DNA of 46,933 nucleotides, from contig CANFUR010000002.1 of assembly GCA_947450175.1 (NCBI GenBank), forward strand, positions 1 through 46,933. Direction: 5' to 3'. This document shows positions 25,066-35,154 of this stretch, in pieces (position 1 is the stretch's first letter; each line of letters begins with the position of its first letter). A program made the translations under genes and the position numbers. Below the pieces are notes generated by a model that was not told the DNA's origin, did no database searches, and saw only the letters and a list, made by a program, of their open reading frames with translations. The stretch comes from Actinomycetota bacterium. GTDB taxonomy: Bacteria > Actinomycetota > Actinomycetes > Nanopelagicales > Nanopelagicaceae.

Positions 25066-26571
25066 TTATTCGACCTCTGGCTTTACTAGTGGGAACAAAA
25101 TTGTTTCGCGAATTCCAAGTCCGGTTAGCGCCATTAGTAAACGATCGACGCCCATTCCCATTCCACCAGTCGGTGGCATTCCGAACTCCATTGCTCGCAA
25201 GAAGTCTTCATCAACTTGCATCGCTTCAAGATCACCTTTTGATCCAAGAGTTGCTTGTTCTACTAAACGATCACGTTGAATCACTGGATCAATTAACTCT
25301 GAATACCCTGTTGCAAGTTCGAAACCATCCACATAAAGATCCCATTTTTCTGCAACTCCAGGAAGTTCACGGTGTGCTCGAACAAGTGGTGATGTGTCTA
25401 CCGGGAAGCCCATAACGAATGTTGGAGCAATCAACTGATCCTTGGCAACGTGCTCAAAGATTTCTTCAGCTAATTTTCCTGTAATCCACTTAGGATCAAT
25501 TTTCATTCCTAGCTTTGTTGCAATTGCTTTTAACTCATCAATCGGAGTCAGCGCAGTTACAGTTTGGCCAACACCTTCAGAGATAGCGTCATACAAGGAT
25601 ATTTCGCGCCAAGTTCCGCCTAAGTCTGCTTGGCGACCATCGTGATGAGTAACAACATGAGAACCTGCAACTGCCATCGCTGCATTTTGAACAAGCTCGC
25701 GCGTTAAGTCCGCGATTGTTCTCCAATCTCCATAGGCCATATAGCTCTCGATCATTGCAAATTCTGGTGAATGTGAGGAGTCGGCACCTTCATTGCGGAA
25801 ATTTCGATTGATTTCAAATACACGTTCAATACCGCCTACTACACAGCGCTTTAAAAATAACTCTGGTGCGATGCGTAGAAAAAGCTCCATGTCATAAGCG
25901 TTTGAGAAAGATTTAAATGGGCGTGCAGCAGCTCCACCATGCATAACCTGCAACATTGGTGTTTCTACTTCGGTGAAGTCTTGGTTATGGAAAGTTTCAC
26001 GTAAAGAGCGCATCACTTGCGGGCGCAATCGTGCATTAGTGCGAGCTTCAGGTCGAACAATTAAATCTACATAACGCATACGTACACGCGTTTCTTCAGA
26101 CATTGGCTTGTGATCGTTAGGCAATGGACGAAGTGATTTGGATGCTAAGGTCCATGAGTTTGCAAGGATAGAAAGTTCTCCACGTTTTGAGGTAATAATT
26201 TCGCCGGTAACAGAAACAATGTCACCCAAATCAATATCTGATTTCCAAGAATCAATAGATTCTTGACCAACTTTGTCCAATGAAAACATTGCTTGAAGTT
26301 CTGTGCCATCGCCCTCACGCAAAGTTGCAAAACAAAGCTTTCCAGTATCACGCTTAAAAATAATACGACCAGTTAAGGATTCAACATCTCCCGTAGCAAC
26401 ATCAATTTCAAGTGCTGAATACTTTTCGCGAACTTCTTTTAAAGTTTTAGTTCGGGGCACAGAAACTGGGTAAGGCTCGGTCCCACCGGCAAGTAGGGCT
26501 ACGCGCTTTTCACGGCGAATACGAAGCTGCTCAGGCAGATCCTCTTCGACAGGTGTGTTTTCTGTGCTCAT
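25066..26571 (-). CDS. lysS: lysyl-tRNA synthetase (class II)
   Basis: The protein has 501 residues. The N-terminal OB-fold anticodon domain includes GRIIFKRDTGKLCFATLREG. Class II motif 2 is FEINRNFRNEGADSSHSPEF and motif 3 is GMPPTGGMGMGVDRLLMAL. It charges tRNA-Lys. TAGACT lies 10 nt before the start, just downstream of the coaX stop. The start ATG 26571 gives a short acidic leader before the conserved QLRIRREK helix. Confidence 0.96.
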   Translation of the reverse strand: MSTENTPVEEDLPEQLRIRREKRVALLAGGTEPYPVSVPRTKTLKEVREKYSALEIDVATGDVESLTGRIIFKRDTGKLCFATLREGDGTELQAMFSLDKVGQESIDSWKSDIDLGDIVSVTGEIITSKRGELSILANSWTLASKSLRPLPNDHKPMSEETRVRMRYVDLIVRPEARTNARLRPQVMRSLRETFHNQDFTEVETPMLQVMHGGAAARPFKSFSNAYDMELFLRIAPELFLKRCVVGGIERVFEINRNFRNEGADSSHSPEFAMIESYMAYGDWRTIADLTRELVQNAAMAVAGSHVVTHHDGRQADLGGTWREISLYDAISEGVGQTVTALTPIDELKAIATKLGMKIDPKWITGKLAEEIFEHVAKDQLIAPTFVMGFPVDTSPLVRAHRELPGVAEKWDLYVDGFELATGYSELIDPVIQRDRLVEQATLGSKGDLEAMQVDEDFLRAMEFGMPPTGGMGMGVDRLLMALTGLGIRETILFPLVKPEVE

Positions 26572-26587
26572 AATGTGCCGAAGTCTA
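26572..26587 (-). promoter_or_regulatory. weak candidate -10 before lysS
   Basis: On the minus strand TAGACT (26587-26582) stands 10 nt before ATG 26571. If used, the message would have a leader of only a few nucleotides. No clear ribosome binding site is seen. Confidence 0.35.
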
Positions 26588-26592
26588 CCGAC

Positions 26593-27357
26593 TCAAGCAT
26601 TTCGTTCGTGAATCAGACGTAGGCCTATCAGAGTTAAATCCGGCTCATGATGGTCAATTGTTTCTGAAACACCAATAATCAAAGGGGCCAAGCCGCCCGT
26701 AGCGATAACTGTTGGCGCCGCTGAATAGCTTTCAAGAAGTTCGGCCGAAATTCGATCAACTAATCCATCTACTTGGCCTGCAAATCCAAAGATAGTTCCA
26801 GATTGCAGAGCTTCAACCGTATTTTTACCAATAACATTTTTTGGGCGAACTAGTTCAACTTTGCGCAACTGTGCAGCACGAGCAGCAAGTGCATCAACGG
26901 AGATTTCGATTCCAGGTGCTAGGGCGCCACCTAAAAATTCGCCCTTGGGCGAAACAACATCGAGATTAGTTGAAGTGCCAAAATCAACCACTATTGCAGG
27001 GCCACCATAAAGTGTGTGAGCGGCAAGGGTATTAACGATGCGATCTGCACCGATTTCTTTTGGATTATCGACCAGCAATGGCACTCCTGTTTTGATTCCA
27101 GGTTCCACTATTGTCACTCTGGTATCTGAAAAATAATCATCGATCATTGAGCGAAGTTCGCGAAGTGTTGCAGGCACTGTTGAGCACACTGATAATCCAG
27201 TAATTTCATAGCCCTCTACGAGTGAGCGGTATTGCAACCAAAGTTCATCGGCAGTGCTTCGAGGATCGGTCTTAACGCGCCAGGAACGTGCAAGTTCGGT
27301 GCCATTGAATACTCCAAGCACAGTATTTGTATTACCAACATCGATTGTAAGCAACAT
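26593..27357 (-). CDS. coaX: type III pantothenate kinase CoaX
   Basis: The protein has 254 residues. The ASKHA-fold phosphate loop is MLLTIDVGNTNTVLGVF. The family motifs GADRIVNTLAA, VVDFGTSTNLDVV and GGALAPGIEIS are present. It makes 4'-phosphopantothenate, the first step from pantothenate to CoA. The start directly abuts the panC stop (27358). Other actinobacteria often have panD here, but there is no room for it. Confidence 0.95.
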   Translation of the reverse strand: MLLTIDVGNTNTVLGVFNGTELARSWRVKTDPRSTADELWLQYRSLVEGYEITGLSVCSTVPATLRELRSMIDDYFSDTRVTIVEPGIKTGVPLLVDNPKEIGADRIVNTLAAHTLYGGPAIVVDFGTSTNLDVVSPKGEFLGGALAPGIEISVDALAARAAQLRKVELVRPKNVIGKNTVEALQSGTIFGFAGQVDGLVDRISAELLESYSAAPTVIATGGLAPLIIGVSETIDHHEPDLTLIGLRLIHERNA

Positions 27358-28107
27358 TTAGACTCCCATTTTCATATTGTCAATCAAGCGAACACCATCA
27401 ATCCAGCCAGCGATAATCCCGCGCTTATTGCGAACATCATCTGTGGCAATTTCAAAAGTATCTTCATCAATAATCGTTGCGTAATCTTTTTTAAATCCGG
27501 CTTCAGTTGAAAGCGTTGTATCCATGACTTCTTGCGCAATCGCAATAGTTGGAGCCAGGCGAGCCGCAGCTAATGCACGGTGAATAACGTTTGCACTTAC
27601 CCGGCCTTGTTCGGTTAGGCGCACATTGCGTGACGAAAGAGCAAGACCATCAAATTCGCGCACAGTTGGCACACCAATAATTTCCACGGAACTTTTCATC
27701 GCCTTGATAATTGCAAGCTGTTGAAAATCTTTCTCGCCAAACACGGCCATCGCAGGTTTAACGATTTCAAACAAGCGATTGACGACAGTTACGACACCAT
27801 CAAAATGTTCCGGCCGTGCATGACCTTCAAATAAATTACCTAACGAACCTGCGCTTAACTTCTTGATTTCACCTGGGTAAATCTCTTCATAATCAGGCAT
27901 CCAAACTTCCGTGGCACCAGCCAAAGTTGCTAATTGAATATCTCTCTCAGGGCTGCGCGGATACTTTTCAAGATCATCGATATTTTCAAACTGAAGCGGA
28001 TTTATAAAAATACTTACGACAACTTCTTTGCTCAAACTGCGCGCACGTTTGATCAACGCTTGGTGGCCTTTATGCAAGGCGCCCATTGTCGGCACTAATA
28101 CAGTCAT
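27358..28107 (-). CDS. panC: pantothenate synthetase PanC, shortened N-terminus
   Basis: The protein has 249 residues. The nucleotide-binding motif VLVPTMGALHKGHQALI comes right after the start, followed by SIFINPLQF, FGEKDFQQLAIIKAM and GLALSSRNVRLT. It joins pantoate and beta-alanine. Most PanC proteins have about 20 residues before the PTMGALH motif. Here an in-frame TGA lies seven codons upstream with no earlier ATG, so the short form seems real. A purine-rich AAGGACTGGAG precedes the start. Confidence 0.93.
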   Translation of the reverse strand: MTVLVPTMGALHKGHQALIKRARSLSKEVVVSIFINPLQFENIDDLEKYPRSPERDIQLATLAGATEVWMPDYEEIYPGEIKKLSAGSLGNLFEGHARPEHFDGVVTVVNRLFEIVKPAMAVFGEKDFQQLAIIKAMKSSVEIIGVPTVREFDGLALSSRNVRLTEQGRVSANVIHRALAAARLAPTIAIAQEVMDTTLSTEAGFKKDYATIIDEDTFEIATDDVRNKRGIIAGWIDGVRLIDNMKMGV

Positions 28108-28159
28108 CGTGTGGCTCCAGTCCTTTCAGGTACCGGGCAAGATATGGCTAAGTTTAGGG

Positions 28160-28609
28160 TTACTTAGGTAATTGCTCCAAAAGCTCGGCAATTTTCCCAT
28201 GCGTAATGAGTATCGCATCAGGTTCAATCTCATGCCAAGGCTCTAAAACAAAGCGTCGCTCATGTGCTCGAGGATGTGGGAGTTGGAGCTCGTCACTAGC
28301 ACTAAGCAATGATCCAAATTGAATGAGATCCAGATCAATAGTTCGTGGACCCCATTGCTCAATGCGTTCGCGGCCCATTGATTTTTCGATGCCGTGCAAA
28401 AGTGCTAGTAAATCAACAGCTGGCAAATCACTTTCAACTACACACACAGCATTTAAGTAATCAGGTTGTTCAGGGCCGCCCACTGGAGCCGTTGAGTAAT
28501 AAGAAGATACATCTAGAAACTCTGTGGCTTCTTTTAGTAATGCAACGGCTAAATCTAAATTTTCTTTGGGATCACCGATATTTGCCCCTAGAGCAATAAC
28601 TGCTTTCAT
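28160..28609 (-). CDS. folK: 2-amino-4-hydroxy-6-hydroxymethyldihydropteridine pyrophosphokinase FolK
   Basis: The protein has 149 residues. Motifs are ALGANIGDPKENL at the start, YYSTAPVGGPEQPDYLNAV, and the magnesium-binding signature WGPRTIDLDLIQFG followed by LPHPRAHERRFVLEP. It pyrophosphorylates the pterin before FolP. It overlaps folB by 4 nt. Confidence 0.95.
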   Translation of the reverse strand: MKAVIALGANIGDPKENLDLAVALLKEATEFLDVSSYYSTAPVGGPEQPDYLNAVCVVESDLPAVDLLALLHGIEKSMGRERIEQWGPRTIDLDLIQFGSLLSASDELQLPHPRAHERRFVLEPWHEIEPDAILITHGKIAELLEQLPK

Positions 28610-28968
28610 CGCGTGCGAGTGACCTGAACAGCGATATCTTTTAAAACTGCAGTGACCGGTGCTTGTGGTTTATGAACTGTCACAGTTACAGCAGACACTT
28701 TGATATGTGCTTTAAGAATGTTTTCGGCGATTCGGCCAGCTAATTTTTCAATAAGATTTACGGGATCAGAAGTAATATGTGTGAAAACTAAATCTGTTAT
28801 TTCGCCATAGTTCACTGTGTCATCAATTAGATCACTGCGTGAAGCCGGTGCTAAATCAACAGTTAGCGCAACATCAACATAAAAATCCTGTCCATCGCGG
28901 CGTTCATGTTCAAATAATCCGTGATAGCCAAAACCATGTATCCCGGTTAGAAATATCTGATCGCTCAT
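28606..28968 (-). CDS. folB: dihydroneopterin aldolase FolB
   Basis: The protein has 120 residues. Marks are GFHGLFEHERRDGQ-like (GYHGLFEHERRDGQDF), DDTVNYGEITDLV and LIEKLAGRIAENIL, with the VTVHKPQAPV active-site Lys. It converts dihydroneopterin to the hydroxymethylpterin used by FolK. It overlaps folP and folK by 4 nt each. Confidence 0.95.
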   Translation of the reverse strand: MSDQIFLTGIHGFGYHGLFEHERRDGQDFYVDVALTVDLAPASRSDLIDDTVNYGEITDLVFTHITSDPVNLIEKLAGRIAENILKAHIKVSAVTVTVHKPQAPVTAVLKDIAVQVTRTR

Positions 28969-29720
28969 ACTTTTAACGCATCCTTATGTGGCTTCACAGA
29001 ATGAACTCTAACTCCCCAAATGCCAGAAGTAGATAGTCGTTTGGTCAGCCGGATAGTTGCAGCTTCACGTTCATCTGGATTATCTCCTCCTAGAAAACGT
29101 TTGCGCGAAGCCCCGATTAATACGGGATAACCCATAGCCACAAATTTATCGATGGAATCGAGGATGTCCCAGTTGTGTTGAGCATCTTTAGCAAAACCAA
29201 GACCTGGATCAATAATTAATTTGTCTTTAGTAATTCCAGCATATAAGGCTGCACTAATACGCTCTTGGAGTTCGGATATCACATCCTTAACTACATCGTC
29301 ATAAACGGCTAAAGAGTTCATATCTTTTGAATGTCCACGCCAGTGCATTGCAATGTATGGGACCTGCAACTCTGCTGCGGTAGTTAACATCTTTGGATCA
29401 GCTAATCCCCCACTGACATCGTTAATTATTTGAGCACCGGCTTCAATCGCAGCTTTAGCCGTGCTTGCACGCATTGTGTCGATGCTCATCCGCACACCGC
29501 TTTTAGCCAACTCTTTAATGACTGGGATTACACGATCAAACTCTTCTGCTTCTGATACACGTTCGGCACCGGGTTTAGTTGATTCACCACCAATATCAAT
29601 AATGTCAACACCCTCTGCCAACATGTCATGGGCACGACGAACTGCGGCTTCAAAATCATTGTGGCGTCCACCATCGGCAAATGAATCAGGTGTCACATTC
29701 AAAATTCCCATGACAATCAT
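28965..29720 (-). CDS. folP: dihydropteroate synthase FolP
   Basis: The protein has 251 residues with a TIM-barrel pattern. Key motifs are MGILNVTPDSFADGG, IDIGGESTKPGA, IINDVSG and a late GASRKRFLG. It condenses the pterin with p-aminobenzoate and is the target of sulfonamides. It lies 5 nt after folE. Confidence 0.95.
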   Translation of the reverse strand: MIVMGILNVTPDSFADGGRHNDFEAAVRRAHDMLAEGVDIIDIGGESTKPGAERVSEAEEFDRVIPVIKELAKSGVRMSIDTMRASTAKAAIEAGAQIINDVSGGLADPKMLTTAAELQVPYIAMHWRGHSKDMNSLAVYDDVVKDVISELQERISAALYAGITKDKLIIDPGLGFAKDAQHNWDILDSIDKFVAMGYPVLIGASRKRFLGGDNPDEREAATIRLTKRLSTSGIWGVRVHSVKPHKDALKV

Positions 29721-29725
29721 GGTGG

Positions 29726-30328
29726 TTACCGATTTGTAATTAAGCTAATCGCTTCAGCACGTGTGACAGTATTTTGTAGGACCCCACGTACCGCACTCGT
29801 TGTTGTGCGAGCATGAGATTTTTTAACTCCACGCATCGACATACATAAGTGCTCACAATCAATGATCACAATTACGCCTAATGGATTTAAAATATTAACC
29901 ATCGCATCAGCAATCTGTGTAGTAAGACGCTCTTGCACTTGTGGCCTGCGTGAATACATATCCACTAAACGCGCAATCTTTGAAAGCCCAGTAATTTTTC
30001 CGCTCGGGATATAACCAACGTGTGCCACACCATGAAAAGGTGTTAAGTGGTGTTCGCAATGGGAAAAAATCTCAATATCGCGCACAATTACTAGTTCTTC
30101 ATGCCCTATATCAAAAGTTGTAGTCAGCACATCTTCAGGTGATTGCCACAAACCTTCAAAATTTTCCTTCATTGCACGTGCGACACGTGCTGGAGTTTCC
30201 TTAAGACCTTCGCGATCTGGATCTTCACCGAGAGCCAATAAGAGTTCACGAACTGCTCTCTCGGCGCGTTCTTGGTCATATGGACCCTTGGCGCGACCAT
30301 CAGTGACGGAAACTTTACTTATCGTCAC
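29726..30328 (-). CDS. folE: GTP cyclohydrolase I FolE
   Basis: The protein has 200 residues from the chosen GTG. The Zn and active-site marks are [23 protein letters not shown] and the C-terminal [12 protein letters not shown]. It makes dihydroneopterin triphosphate. A longer in-frame start at 30373 would add 15 residues inside ftsH. I chose GTG 30328 ([11 protein letters not shown]) because GGAAGAAG lies upstream and it overlaps ftsH by only 14 nt. Confidence 0.93.
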   Translation of the reverse strand: MTISKVSVTDGRAKGPYDQERAERAVRELLLALGEDPDREGLKETPARVARAMKENFEGLWQSPEDVLTTTFDIGHEELVIVRDIEIFSHCEHHLTPFHGVAHVGYIPSGKITGLSKIARLVDMYSRRPQVQERLTTQIADAMVNILNPLGVIVIIDCEHLCMSMRGVKKSHARTTTSAVRGVLQNTVTRAEAISLITNR

Positions 30329-32369
30329 TTGTTGTCTTCTTCCGGCGAGTTGGCTTCTTAACTTTTTCGGCAACTTCTACGACGCGCTCTGGGACATCAA
30401 CTGGTGGTTGTTCTGACGGAATTCGGGTTGGTGAACCTGTCCAAGCTGGACGTGGTTTTACAGCACGCACCTTCTTAAAGATTGCTTCAATCTCTTCTTT
30501 ATTGAGAGTTTCTTTCTCAAGAAGCACAATCACCATTTCATCGAGAATCTTGCGGTTTGCTACCAAAATATCGAATGCTTCTTGGTGTGCATTTTCAATA
30601 AGAGTTCGGATTTCACGGTCTACAACTGCTGCGATATTTTCTGAGTAATCACGTTGATGTCCGTAATCACGTCCTAAGAACGGTTCTGAACTAGCGCCAC
30701 CTAGTTTGATTGCACCAATTGCCTCTGTCATTCCATATTGTGTGACCATCGCGCGCGCAAGGGCAGTAGCTTTTTCAATATCGTTAGATGCACCTGTTGA
30801 TGGATCATGGAAAATTAACTCTTCAGCAGCTCGCCCACCTAATGAATAGGCTAATTGATCAAGTAATTCGTTTCGCGTAGTTGAGTATTTATCTTCATCG
30901 GGTAGAACCATTGTGTAACCAAGTGCTCGCCCACGCGGCATGATTGTAATTTTGTGAACTGGATCTGTATGTGGCAATGCGTGCGCCACAAGTGCGTGCC
31001 CGGCTTCGTGATAAGCCGTTACGCGGCGCTCAGAATCACTCATAATTCTTGATTTACGCTGTGGTCCAGCCATTACGCGATCAATTGATTCATCTAACTC
31101 TTTATTACCAATGGTTTTCTTTTCTTCACGAGCCGTCAATAAAGCAGCTTCGTTCAAGACGTTAGCAAGATCTGCGCCAGTAAATCCTGGTGTGCGTCGT
31201 GCATAATCAAGTAATTTCACATCTTCGGCAAGTGGTTTGTTCTTTGCGTGAACTGCAAGAATAGCTTCACGTCCCTTGAGATCTGGACGATCAACTGCAA
31301 TTTGGCGATCAAAACGACCAGGTCGTAACAATGCTGGATCTAAAACATCTGGTCGGTTTGTAGCGGCGATTAAAATAACTTTTGTATTTTCTTCAAAGCC
31401 ATCCATCTCAACCAATAACTGGTTAAGCGTTTGTTCGCGCTCATCATGTCCGCCACCCATACCGGCACCGCGTTGACGGCCAACTGCATCAATTTCATCA
31501 ACAAAAACTATTGCTGGCGCATTTTCTTTTGCTTGGTTGAAAAGATCACGAACACGTGCGGCTCCTACACCAACAAACATTTCTACGAAATCAGAACCAG
31601 AAATTGAGTAAAATGGAACATTTGCTTCACCGGCAACTGCGCGCGCAAGAAGAGTCTTACCTGTTCCTGGAGGACCAAAGAGCAATACACCTTTTGGAAT
31701 CTTTGCGCCTAGAACTCCATACTTATCTGGGTTAGCAAGAAAATCCTTAATTTCTTCAAGTTCTGCGATTGCTTCATCGGCTCCGGCAACATCTTTAAAC
31801 GTTGTCTTTGGAACATCATTACTCTGAAGTTTGGCGCGCGAACGCCCAAATTGAAAGACCTTATTTCCGCCTTGGGCTTGGCCCATCATCCAGAAGAAAA
31901 GGAAGCCAATAAGCAAGAAGGGAACAATCGACATTAAGAATGAAACTAATAATGACTGAGATGGAACCCGTACATTCCATCCCTTTGATGGTGGATTACC
32001 TGTTAAAGCATCAACCAGGGTGGGTTCTTGGCGGGCAACGTAAGAAGCTTCAACTTTAGTCCCGCCCTTAATTGTTGAACCCGATTTTAGAATTAATCTA
32101 ATTTTTTGATCTTTATCAACAATCTCGGCTGATTCAACTTTCGATTGTGCGATTGCATCCAAGGCTTGAGAAGTTTCAATCTGCGTATATCGATTTCCTG
32201 CAGCACTAATCTGACCAAAAATTGAAACTGCAAAAATGGCAACGAGAATCCAGAAAAGAGGTCCGCGGAGAATTCGACCAGAACGAGTTGTTGGCTTCTT
32301 AGTTGGAGTTTTGCCAGAAAAACTCTTCTTAATCGGACTAGTCTTTTTTGGTTTCTTAACTTCAGTCAT
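30315..32369 (-). CDS. ftsH: membrane ATP-dependent zinc metalloprotease FtsH
   Basis: The protein has 684 residues. A basic, Lys/Thr-rich N-terminal tail of about 35 residues precedes TM1 ([17 protein letters not shown]). TM2 follows the extracytoplasmic domain ([20 protein letters not shown]). The AAA module has Walker [14 protein letters not shown], Walker [12 protein letters not shown] and the [23 protein letters not shown]. The zinc site is [12 protein letters not shown]. The C-terminal tail is Pro/Lys-rich. It degrades membrane and regulatory proteins. It lies 35 bp after hpt and ends inside the start of folE. Confidence 0.97.
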   Translation of the reverse strand: MTEVKKPKKTSPIKKSFSGKTPTKKPTTRSGRILRGPLFWILVAIFAVSIFGQISAAGNRYTQIETSQALDAIAQSKVESAEIVDKDQKIRLILKSGSTIKGGTKVEASYVARQEPTLVDALTGNPPSKGWNVRVPSQSLLVSFLMSIVPFLLIGFLFFWMMGQAQGGNKVFQFGRSRAKLQSNDVPKTTFKDVAGADEAIAELEEIKDFLANPDKYGVLGAKIPKGVLLFGPPGTGKTLLARAVAGEANVPFYSISGSDFVEMFVGVGAARVRDLFNQAKENAPAIVFVDEIDAVGRQRGAGMGGGHDEREQTLNQLLVEMDGFEENTKVILIAATNRPDVLDPALLRPGRFDRQIAVDRPDLKGREAILAVHAKNKPLAEDVKLLDYARRTPGFTGADLANVLNEAALLTAREEKKTIGNKELDESIDRVMAGPQRKSRIMSDSERRVTAYHEAGHALVAHALPHTDPVHKITIMPRGRALGYTMVLPDEDKYSTTRNELLDQLAYSLGGRAAEELIFHDPSTGASNDIEKATALARAMVTQYGMTEAIGAIKLGGASSEPFLGRDYGHQRDYSENIAAVVDREIRTLIENAHQEAFDILVANRKILDEMVIVLLEKETLNKEEIEAIFKKVRAVKPRPAWTGSPTRIPSEQPPVDVPERVVEVAEKVKKPTRRKKTTSDDK

Positions 32370-32404
32370 AACTCAGTTTTCTCGATTCGTTGGGGAATTA
32401 ATTC

Positions 32405-32956
32405 TTATGAATACATGTGCTTGGCAAGCACAGCAATAAATGGAAGGTTGCGGTATTTCTCATCAAAATCAAGACCATAACCGATAACAAAGTCACTTGG
32501 GATTTCAAATCCAACGTATTTAACATCGACATGCACTTTTGCAGCTTCTGGCTTGCGAAGGATTGAAAGAATTTCTACGCTTCCAACACCACGTGATTCA
32601 AGATTTGATTTGAGCCAAGAAAGTGTTAAGCCTGAGTCAACAATATCTTCGACAATCAAAACATTTCGGCCAGTGATATCTCGATCTAAATCTTTGAGAA
32701 TGCGCACCACACCACTTGATTTTGTGCCTGAACCATAAGAAGAAACTGCCATCCAATCCATTTCAACGTGACGTTGTAATGCACGTGAAAGATCGGCAAC
32801 GGCCATTACTGCGCCTTTTAGTACTCCGATAAGAAGTAGATCTTTACCTTCGTAATCTTTATCAATCTGCGCAGCCATTTCTTTGATGCGCGCTTGCAAA
32901 GCTTCTTCGGTGACAATGACACGTTCGATATCGCCTGCGACTGCTGCTAAATCCAC
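32405..32956 (-). CDS. hpt: hypoxanthine-guanine phosphoribosyltransferase
   Basis: The protein has 183 residues and begins with GTG 32956, preceded by an excellent AAGGAG. The PRPP loop is [17 protein letters not shown], and [23 protein letters not shown] is the conserved C-terminal part. It salvages hypoxanthine and guanine. The tilS-hpt-ftsH order is widespread in Gram-positive bacteria. The tilS stop (TAA 32967-32965) forms part of the region just before the AAGGAG site. Confidence 0.95.
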   Translation of the reverse strand: MDLAAVAGDIERVIVTEEALQARIKEMAAQIDKDYEGKDLLLIGVLKGAVMAVADLSRALQRHVEMDWMAVSSYGSGTKSSGVVRILKDLDRDITGRNVLIVEDIVDSGLTLSWLKSNLESRGVGSVEILSILRKPEAAKVHVDVKYVGFEIPSDFVIGYGLDFDEKYRNLPFIAVLAKHMYS

Positions 32957-32964
32957 GGTGCTCC

Positions 32965-33915
32965 TTATAGTTGGTGACGTAAGAGCGAAAGTCTGCCCGA
33001 AAATCGCTCAACCTTCACACCGCCGGGCAAATGAGCCGGGCCTTGGCCATTCCACGCACAAATTAGGGCCTCGATCGCCCCTACATGCTCGGCTGTGAGC
33101 GATCCTGAGGGGGCACCGGCGGCATAGATTGCCCGGCGAATAATTCGGGAGCGAATAGCTTTGGGCAGGCCCTGTAAGTACGTGCAATCCAAATCATGAA
33201 GATCTAAACCTAAAATTTCCTGCTCGGCCCATTGATCAAGTGCATCGGCATCATCACGAAGAATCCTTGCACTGCGTACTAATGCATCAGAAATTCCCGG
33301 ACCTATAGTTTCTTCTAAAACTGGAAGTGCTTGTGTTCGAACGCGTACTCTCGCAAATTGTGAATCCTTATTATGTGGATCATTCCAAGGAATCAAACCA
33401 ATTTCAGCACATGCCTGTTCGGTTTGCTCGCGAGTGATTGTAAGAAATGGTCGAATATATTTTCCATTTACGTCTGCCATGCCTGCAAGTGAACGAGTAC
33501 CTGAACCACGAGAGAGTCCTAATAAAACGGTTTCGGCTTGATCATTATGTGTGTGTCCTAAAAAAATAGCATCTGCATTTAATCCATCCAACACTTCGTA
33601 ACGTGCTCTGCGTGCTGAAGATTCTAGGCCGTCAGTTATTTCAACTTTAATTTTTTTGACTGTACATGCAATACCTAAGCTTTCCATCTGTTCAACAACG
33701 GTTGCGGCTTGATCACTTGATTTATCTTGAAGTTGATGATCAATTGTTACTGTCGATGTTTGAAATGCCAATTTCTTAGCCTCCATTGAAACTGCGTAGG
33801 CAAGTGCAAGTGAATCTGCACCACCTGAAACTGCTACAACAATGCGGTCCCCGGCCTCCATTTTTTCTAGGAATGGTCGGACTGCACTGCGAATAGCTGG
33901 CAGCTGTGAACTCAT
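32965..33915 (-). CDS. tilS: tRNA(Ile)-lysidine synthase TilS
   Basis: The protein has 316 residues. The PP-loop ATP motif is [17 protein letters not shown], followed by [29 protein letters not shown]. It modifies C34 of the AUA-reading tRNA-Ile so that it reads AUA and is charged with isoleucine. The C-terminal domain is short, as in other actinobacteria. The start has TAGTCT with a 6-nt spacer and no ribosome binding site. Confidence 0.95.
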   Translation of the reverse strand: MSSQLPAIRSAVRPFLEKMEAGDRIVVAVSGGADSLALAYAVSMEAKKLAFQTSTVTIDHQLQDKSSDQAATVVEQMESLGIACTVKKIKVEITDGLESSARRARYEVLDGLNADAIFLGHTHNDQAETVLLGLSRGSGTRSLAGMADVNGKYIRPFLTITREQTEQACAEIGLIPWNDPHNKDSQFARVRVRTQALPVLEETIGPGISDALVRSARILRDDADALDQWAEQEILGLDLHDLDCTYLQGLPKAIRSRIIRRAIYAAGAPSGSLTAEHVGAIEALICAWNGQGPAHLPGGVKVERFSGRLSLLRHQL

Positions 33916-33927
33916 GAGGTAAGACTA
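33916..33927 (-). promoter_or_regulatory. putative -10 element containing the NlpC/P60 stop codon
   Basis: On the minus strand TAGTCT (33927-33922) is followed by 6 nt (TACCTC) and ATG 33915. Its first three bases are the TAG stop of the NlpC/P60 gene. It probably drives tilS-hpt-ftsH-fol. Confidence 0.6.
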
Positions 33928-35127
33928 GACCCGACCACCAAATGGCATTAAGCCCTTAATGCTGTAGATATTCGAGTACAAAAGGCCTTTAGGCGTAGAG
34001 TTGGCTTCCCACATCATTCCATTTCCAGCATAAATGGTGATGTGATGAATTGTAGAAATCGTTCCCTTGTAGGAGTAGAACAAAAGATCTCCAGGTACTA
34101 AGTCATTGAGTGAAACATGCTTGGTGTACCCCGAATACAGCGCCGAGTTAAGGCGATCCCAATCAGGCCAATTCAAACCTGCCGCGCGATAAGCGGCAAA
34201 GACAAGTCCTGAACAGTCAAAAGTACTTGGACCTTGAGTTCCCCATACATATCGCTTGCGAGCAAGAACTTGGGCCTTAGCGTATGCAACGGCTTTATCA
34301 CGTTGCGCTTGTGTCGTTCTTACAGTTGAGCGGCCCTTGAAACCAATGTCTGGCCATATATTTTTTTGGCCAGGAGTGTTATCGGCTTGATTAGCTTGGG
34401 ATTCTTCCAGCAATGCAAGTTGTCGTTGTTGTTCTAAAGTTGTACGTACTTTTCTGGCATTCAGTAGCTCTTTCATTAATGCATCTTGCACCTTTTGTAG
34501 TTTTGCAACTTCTTTAGCTTGTTCAGCTTTTGCATCATCTGCAACCTTTTTTGCTGCGGCAACTTTTTCTGTAGCTTTTTGTTGTGCGATCTTTGCTTCA
34601 TCGGCAGCTTTTTTTGCTGCGCGTGCAACAACTTCTGCTGCCTTAAATCGCTCAAGTGCAATTGAGTTTTTAGTTCCTAAAGTACTCAAAGTGCTAAGTT
34701 GATCAATCAAATCTTGTGGACCATTCGCACTTAATAACGGTTCGATATCGGTCATGCTTCCACCCATAATGTATGCATTTGCAGCAAGTCGGCCAATAAC
34801 ACGACGGGCTTCCTGAACTGCTGCCGCAGTTTCTGATGCATATTTAGCTGCGGAATTTGCCGCTGCAACTGCAACCGCTAACTCTTTTTGAGCTTTTACA
34901 TAAAGTGCAGTTGCTGCGTTTGCTTTTGCAGTTAAGGTTCGCAGAGTTTGATTAGCTGCAGCCAACTTTGCTGCTTGCGCCTCTGCAGCTTTCTTTTTTG
35001 CAGTTTCAACTTTTTTTGCGGCTTCAATCTCTGCCAAGGTTGGTTTTGGGGTCTTTGCCAGAGCCGGCGCTGTTGTCAGCGTCAGTCCAAGAACTAGAGC
35101 GAGTGAAATCGCTCGGTATTTTTTCAA
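33925..35127 (-). CDS. secreted NlpC/P60 peptidoglycan endopeptidase with coiled-coil domain
   Basis: The protein has 400 residues and starts with TTG 35127. A signal peptide (SLALVLGLTLTTAPALAKTP) leads to an Ala/Lys-rich coiled coil of about 220 residues, as in RipA or PcsB type hydrolases. The C-terminal NlpC/P60 domain has the catalytic Cys in STFDCSGLVFAAY and the His in STIHHITIYAG. It would cut stem peptides during cell separation. The ribosome binding site GGAGG lies 7 nt before TTG and inside an inverted repeat. Confidence 0.92.
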   Translation of the reverse strand: MKKYRAISLALVLGLTLTTAPALAKTPKPTLAEIEAAKKVETAKKKAAEAQAAKLAAANQTLRTLTAKANAATALYVKAQKELAVAVAAANSAAKYASETAAAVQEARRVIGRLAANAYIMGGSMTDIEPLLSANGPQDLIDQLSTLSTLGTKNSIALERFKAAEVVARAAKKAADEAKIAQQKATEKVAAAKKVADDAKAEQAKEVAKLQKVQDALMKELLNARKVRTTLEQQRQLALLEESQANQADNTPGQKNIWPDIGFKGRSTVRTTQAQRDKAVAYAKAQVLARKRYVWGTQGPSTFDCSGLVFAAYRAAGLNWPDWDRLNSALYSGYTKHVSLNDLVPGDLLFYSYKGTISTIHHITIYAGNGMMWEANSTPKGLLYSNIYSIKGLMPFGGRV

Positions 35128-35128
35128 G

Positions 35129-35154
35129 TTAAGACCTCCGGGGGAAGGTCTTAA
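35129..35154 (-). promoter_or_regulatory. inverted repeat covering the ribosome binding site of the NlpC/P60 gene
   Basis: A perfect 9-bp inverted repeat (TTAAGACCT at 35129-35137, AGGTCTTAA at 35146-35154) has an 8-nt centre. In mRNA sense the GGAGG site (35139-35135) is split between loop and stem, with TTG 7 nt downstream. A possible -10, TATTCT (35159-35154), touches the repeat. If that promoter is used, the start site would fall inside the repeat and the element would act as a DNA operator, not as an RNA hairpin. Confidence 0.5.

Noticed and set aside
34440-35090. Low-complexity repeats in the NlpC/P60 gene as a DNA repeat array
   Set aside because: The Ala/Lys-rich pattern is the coding consequence of a coiled coil and shows no regular unit length at DNA level.
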